Of a stretch of DNA of 64,000 nucleotides, positions 61,116 to 64,000 are shown piece after piece. The stretch is from assembly GCF_001282685.1 (NCBI RefSeq), contig NZ_LN875035.1, forward strand, positions 1,220,250 through 1,284,249, read 5' to 3'. The translations under genes were made by a program, and so were the position numbers. Every line of letters starts with the position of its first letter. Positions within the stretch are counted from its first letter, which is position 1. Source of the DNA: Niameybacter massiliensis. GTDB taxonomy: Bacteria; Bacillota; Clostridia; Lachnospirales; Cellulosilyticaceae. The notes under the pieces are model-generated. The model ran no database searches, had not been told where the DNA came from, and saw nothing but the letters and a program-made list of their open reading frames with translations.

Positions 61116-61186
61116 TACTCATAGCCCAGACTCTTTATGGTAGTCGGTAGAAACGCTTAGACCTTATCTCCAAGCTTATATAAGTA
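61116..61186 (-). ncRNA. Guanine-class purine riboswitch aptamer
   Basis: On the minus strand: P1 UACUUAUA/UAUGAGUA (one G-U); P2 CUUGGA/UCUAAG with loop GAUAAGG; junction GUUUCUACC, identical to known purine aptamers; P3 with loop CCAUAAA and one bulge; J3/1 GGCUAUG. The discriminating residue (position 74 in the standard numbering) is C, which selects guanine/hypoxanthine over adenine. It lies in the leader of the nupNOPQ operon, so guanine should shut off purine nucleoside uptake. Confidence 0.92.
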
Positions 61187-61207
61187 CCTAACATTTTTCT
61201 TTTTAAC

Positions 61208-61225
61208 AATTCGAACGTTCGAATT
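61208..61225. promoter_or_regulatory. 18-bp perfect palindrome at the transcription start of the nup operon
   Basis: AATTCGAACGTTCGAATT lies immediately downstream of the -10 box, covering about +1 to +18. Its position suits a repressor. It partly resembles two face-to-face PurBoxes, but two to three positions differ in each. Confidence 0.55.
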
Positions 61226-61232
61226 TAAATTC

Positions 61233-61261
61233 ATTATAATCGTACGACAATAAACTTTCAA
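61233..61261 (-). promoter_or_regulatory. Promoter of the nup operon
   Basis: TTGAAA (61256-61261), exactly 17 bases, TATAAT (61233-61238) on the minus strand, about 50 bases before the aptamer. Confidence 0.82.
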
Positions 61262-61319
61262 GTATATTTTTAAAAAAATATATTTATGTCTATAATATTT
61301 ATTATACTAGAATTATTAA

Positions 61320-61352
61320 AACCCTTGAACTAAGTTGTTTAAGTTCAAGGGT
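61320..61352 (-). terminator. Terminator of the hydrogenase-rubrerythrin gene
   Basis: AACCCTTGAACT faces AGTTCAAGGGTT around a short loop, with TTTTAAT next on the minus strand. Confidence 0.82.
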
Positions 61353-61358
61353 TCTAAA

Positions 61359-62024
61359 TTAATAATTTTCTTTTCTTACTTCAAAGTAGCTTCTTGGATG
61401 TGCACATACTGGACAAATTTCTGGTGCTTTATTTCCCACTACAAGATGCCCGCAATTACGGCATTCCCACATAGCCGTTTCACCTTTTTCAAATACTTGT
61501 TGCATCTCTACATTATGTAAAAGTGCACGGTATCTTTCTTCATGAGCTTTTTCAATTTTACCAACTGCTCTAAACTTATTTGCTAGTTCTACAAATCCCT
61601 CTATCTCAGCTTCTTTTGCAAATGTCTCATACATATCTGTCCATTCATAATTTTCACCATCTGCTGCAGCTTTAAGATTTTCTGCTGTACTACTAATACC
61701 CTTTAATTCTTTTAACCACATTTTTGCATGTTCTTTTTCATTATCTGCTGTGTGACTAAAAATACCTGCTATTTGTTCAAAACCTTCCTTCTTAGCAACG
61801 CTTGCAAAATATGTATATTTATTTCTTGCTTGACTTTCTCCTGCAAAAGCAGCTAACAAATTTTGTTCTGTTTTTGTTCCACTATAAGCATTTACTTTTG
61901 GAGGCTCTATTTTTTCTTCAACCTTCTCAAATTTATCTACTCCTACATGACAAATTGGACACTCCTCTGGAGCACTACTTCCTTCATGAATATAATTACA
62001 TACAACACATCTAAACTTTGACAT
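61359..62024 (-). CDS. rbr: Internal start: stand-alone rubrerythrin from the same frame
   Basis: The ATG at 62022-62024 follows AAAGGAGG by eight bases, the best ribosome site of the operon, and the 221-residue product is a normal full-length rubrerythrin with N- and C-terminal rubredoxin domains ([10 protein letters not shown] and [10 protein letters not shown]). It should reduce hydrogen peroxide with electrons from rubredoxin or NADH enzymes. It probably is made both alone and as part of the long fusion. Confidence 0.7.
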   Translation of the reverse strand: MSKFRCVVCNYIHEGSSAPEECPICHVGVDKFEKVEEKIEPPKVNAYSGTKTEQNLLAAFAGESQARNKYTYFASVAKKEGFEQIAGIFSHTADNEKEHAKMWLKELKGISSTAENLKAAADGENYEWTDMYETFAKEAEIEGFVELANKFRAVGKIEKAHEERYRALLHNVEMQQVFEKGETAMWECRNCGHLVVGNKAPEICPVCAHPRSYFEVRKENY

Positions 62025-63437
62025 TACTATATCCTCCTTTTTATTTTCAGATTTATGATTAAGGTTTATTCCTAAATCTGCACTACGGTCTTTATAAGCT
62101 GTATGAAGCATTTGTTCTGCAAGCTCACTTAATGGTTTTCCATAAAATGTCTCATATAACTTTTGAATCTCTTCATTTTCATGGCTTGCTCTTTTTCTCA
62201 TATATTGATCACGCTTATAGAGTCCATCTACTCTTTTCTGTCTGAGCTCATTACCTTTATAAGCTCTATCCTTAGGCTGACCACCACCACCAATACATCC
62301 TCCTGGGCACGTCATTACTTCAATAAAATGGTATTGTTTTTCATTCGTTTTTAATTGCTCTATTAATTTACGTACATTACCTGTTCCATAAATGACAGCA
62401 AGATTAAGAGTATGCTCACCTATCGTTAACGTTGCTTCTTTCATCTCCTCCATCCCCCGAACAGGCTTTAACTCATATAATGTTTGAGGTGCCTTTTCTT
62501 TTAAGATAAACTCATATGCTGTACGAAGCGCTGCTTCCATAACACCACCTGTATTACCAAAGATCACTCCAGCCCCACTTGCTTCTCCCATTAAGTTATC
62601 ATACTGAGATTCTTCTAATTGATTAAATTCAATGTTTTCTTCTTTTGCCCATTCTGCAAGCTCTCTTGTTGTTATCACATAATCCATATCTCGCATATCA
62701 TCTATCCCATGATATCTTCCAGCTGCATTCATCTCTTTTCTACGAATTTCAAATTTTTTAGCTGTACATGGTGTCACTGCAACATTTATAATACGCTTCG
62801 AATCAATATCCATCTTCTTACTAAAGTAAGTTTTTATAGTTGGACCTTGCATGCCAATGGGACTTTTAGCAGTAGAAAGATGAGGTAAAATATCTGGATA
62901 ATAAAGTTCAGCAAACTCTACCCATGCAGGGCAGCAACTTGTAAATTGAGGTAATGGTTTATTGCCTGTTTTAATACGTTCAAGGAGTTCAGTGGCTTCT
63001 TCCATTATTGTAAGATCTGCACTAAAGTTTGTATCTAAAACATAGTCAGCGCCTAAAGTCCTTAGCATAGCAACCATTTGCCCCTGTACAAAACTTCCAT
63101 CTTCCAGTCCAAACTCTTCGCCAAGTGCAACACGAACCGATGGAGATGTGCTAAAGATGACTATTTTATCTGGATCGTTAATTGTCTCTTTTACCTTAGT
63201 ATATTCTTTTTTTTCCGTAATAGACTCAACAGGGCATACATTAGCACACTGACCACAATGAATACATATTGCTCTATCTGATGTATTGGCTAAATCATAG
63301 GTTCCTAGAACTTCAATGTAGTCTTTACAAATATTTTTACACATACCACATTTAATACACTTTTCTTCATTTCTGATAATTGAAGGATTTTCTTCTTCAA
63401 TGGGTACTCTTACTTCTAAAGATAAATGTTTACTCAT
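61359..63437 (-). CDS. [FeFe]-hydrogenase-like protein fused in frame to rubrerythrin
   Basis: A 692-residue open frame. Residues 1-~75 are a 2x[4Fe-4S] ferredoxin (Cys27, 30, 33, 37 and 58, 61, 64, 68). Residues ~90-390 are an H-cluster domain with TSCCPAW (167-173), TPCTAKKFE (222-230; the usual Met of MPC is Thr) and [14 protein letters not shown] (375-388). Residues 472-692 are a complete rubrerythrin: N-terminal rubredoxin knuckle, ferritin-like diiron domain ([24 protein letters not shown]) and C-terminal rubredoxin. The junction codons KKEDIV contain a perfect AAAGGAGG, eight bases before Met472. It may be one fused peroxide-defence/hydrogen enzyme, two overlapping products, or a lost stop codon. 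Confidence 0.85.
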   Translation of the reverse strand: MSKHLSLEVRVPIEEENPSIIRNEEKCIKCGMCKNICKDYIEVLGTYDLANTSDRAICIHCGQCANVCPVESITEKKEYTKVKETINDPDKIVIFSTSPSVRVALGEEFGLEDGSFVQGQMVAMLRTLGADYVLDTNFSADLTIMEEATELLERIKTGNKPLPQFTSCCPAWVEFAELYYPDILPHLSTAKSPIGMQGPTIKTYFSKKMDIDSKRIINVAVTPCTAKKFEIRRKEMNAAGRYHGIDDMRDMDYVITTRELAEWAKEENIEFNQLEESQYDNLMGEASGAGVIFGNTGGVMEAALRTAYEFILKEKAPQTLYELKPVRGMEEMKEATLTIGEHTLNLAVIYGTGNVRKLIEQLKTNEKQYHFIEVMTCPGGCIGGGGQPKDRAYKGNELRQKRVDGLYKRDQYMRKRASHENEEIQKLYETFYGKPLSELAEQMLHTAYKDRSADLGINLNHKSENKKEDIVMSKFRCVVCNYIHEGSSAPEECPICHVGVDKFEKVEEKIEPPKVNAYSGTKTEQNLLAAFAGESQARNKYTYFASVAKKEGFEQIAGIFSHTADNEKEHAKMWLKELKGISSTAENLKAAADGENYEWTDMYETFAKEAEIEGFVELANKFRAVGKIEKAHEERYRALLHNVEMQQVFEKGETAMWECRNCGHLVVGNKAPEICPVCAHPRSYFEVRKENY

Positions 63438-63548
63438 TTTCCTTCTCCATATTTTATATTTCTATAATCTATCTATATTTTTATATAATTATACACCTAT
63501 TTAAAATTTAAGTAAATAGTAATTATTATTATGAAATACTTTTTTCAC

Positions 63549-63593
63549 ATTATAACCCCTCAAATTTCATTTTAAAATTTGAGGGGTTATAAT
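63549..63593 (-). terminator. 19-bp perfect hairpin after the histidine kinase gene
   Basis: ATTATAACCCCTCAAATTT pairs perfectly with its complement around seven bases. A long U run is absent, so it may also stabilise the RNA end. Confidence 0.7.
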
Positions 63594-63615
63594 GCATTTA
63601 TTCTGTTAATTCATT

Positions 63616-64000
63616 TTATAAATCATAGATATCTGAGAACTCTATTCTACATTTGTGAATTAATATATCTTCTTTTTCTGAGTCCATCTGATCTATTAAT
63701 TGTACTTGCTGTGTTTCATTTATTGTATGAATAGGAATGGTCACAATAAAGGTAGCTCCCTCTCCTTCTTCACTTTCTACATATATATTTCCTTGTTGTA
63801 TTTCAACTAAACACTTCACTAAAGCTAGCCCAATACCTGAGCCTTCACATTTTCTAGTAAAAGAAGTATCTACTTGTGCAAAACGATTAAAAATCATGGC
63901 TTGCTTTTCTTTTGGAATACCTATACCTGTATCTCTTACTGAAATAACCAAATTATTATCTTTTATATTTAAAGTAACTTCTATAGAATCACCCTTATTG
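63616..64000 (-). CDS. Histidine kinase, C-terminal ATP-binding part (runs off the window)
   Basis: The frame is open to the right edge; reading back from 64000 it gives NKGDSIEVTLNIKDNNLV, then VISVRDTGIGIPKEKQ (G1 box), FNRFAQVDTSFTRK (F box) and GSGIGLALVKCLVEIQ (G2 box). This is the HATPase_c domain of a sensor histidine kinase; the N box, the phosphorylated histidine and the sensor lie outside. About 35 residues (~HTINETQQ to the end) follow the domain and show no further motif. A response regulator is not in the window. Confidence 0.9.
   Translation of the reverse strand, partial: NKGDSIEVTLNIKDNNLVISVRDTGIGIPKEKQAMIFNRFAQVDTSFTRKCEGSGIGLALVKCLVEIQQGNIYVESEEGEGATFIVTIPIHTINETQQVQLIDQMDSEKEDILIHKCRIEFSDIYDL

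Noticed and set aside
61208-61225. Palindrome considered as an SOS (LexA) box
   Set aside because: Gram-positive LexA boxes need GAAC-N4-GTTC; here GAAC and GTTC are adjacent.

Overview
The window is low-GC Gram-positive DNA. Strong AGGAGG-type ribosome sites, hairpin-plus-U terminators, an LPxTG/sortase pair, a SigI-type sigma factor, an orphan selenium cluster, rubrerythrin and an [FeFe]-hydrogenase-like protein all point to an anaerobic Clostridia member, probably a plant-polysaccharide or gut-type Lachnospirales relative. Species cannot be fixed from sequence alone. The layout looks chromosomal: no tRNA, rRNA, transposase, integrase, phage module or CRISPR array was seen. Most genes lie on the minus strand in short operons separated by clear terminators.

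Region by region. 1-0.7 kb: the 5' part of a sigI gene and a small DUF5348-like protein. 1.1-4.7 kb: an OpuC-type osmolyte uptake operon divergent from a BusR-like (GntR plus RCK_C) regulator. 4.7-7.1 kb: an SLC13-type anion transporter divergent from a Crp/Fnr-type regulator, with two tandem 16-bp palindromes between them. 7.1-10.2 kb: a TPR-sensor diguanylate cyclase and a YibE/F membrane protein. 10.3-12.9 kb: an LPQTG-anchored purple-acid-phosphatase-like enzyme and its likely sortase. 13-18 kb: a FUSC-like transporter and a giant YhgE/Pip protein with an 18-bp minisatellite. 18-19.7 kb: an ECF sigma factor and DUF4179 anti-sigma. 19.8-24.5 kb: AraC regulator, GH2 beta-galactosidase and PnuC-like transporter. 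24.6-28.4 kb: a glycosyltransferase/deacetylase/flippase-like/TPR envelope operon. 28.6-31.6 kb: HdeD-like, transglutaminase-like lipoprotein and YitT. 31.7-37.1 kb: DUF5107-TPR protein, AraC regulator and a dicarboxylate/amino-acid symporter. 37.3-38.7 kb: a five-domain PepSY protein. 38.8-41.8 kb: selD-yedF-csd-DUF3343. 42-51.4 kb: cupin, HAD phosphatase, an unannotated small transcript, alpha/beta hydrolase, MarR and MATE with shared operators, MscL, SGNH hydrolase, ArsC-like protein and a Cache-GGDEF-EAL enzyme. 51.4-56.2 kb: a MoxR/VWA-metallopeptidase/22-residue-repeat operon, a catalytically degenerate RNase H-like protein and an unknown. 56.3-61.3 kb: a BMP-type nucleoside ABC transporter behind a guanine riboswitch. 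61.3-64 kb: an [FeFe]-hydrogenase-like protein fused in frame to a rubrerythrin, and the end of a histidine kinase.

Four items stand out. (1) The guanine riboswitch has a readable switching design: the P1 3' strand can pair with the foot of the terminator, helped by a 16-bp clamp helix. (2) The hydrogenase-rubrerythrin ORF has a perfect internal Shine-Dalgarno and ATG where the second protein normally starts. (3) A promoter-to-terminator transcript of about 175 nt at 43.4-43.6 kb carries a 16-codon ORF and matches no gene family I know. (4) The MoxR/VWA-HExxH/repeat-protein operon looks like a chaperone or conflict-type machine of unknown target. All functional assignments come from motif recognition by eye; no database search was possible.
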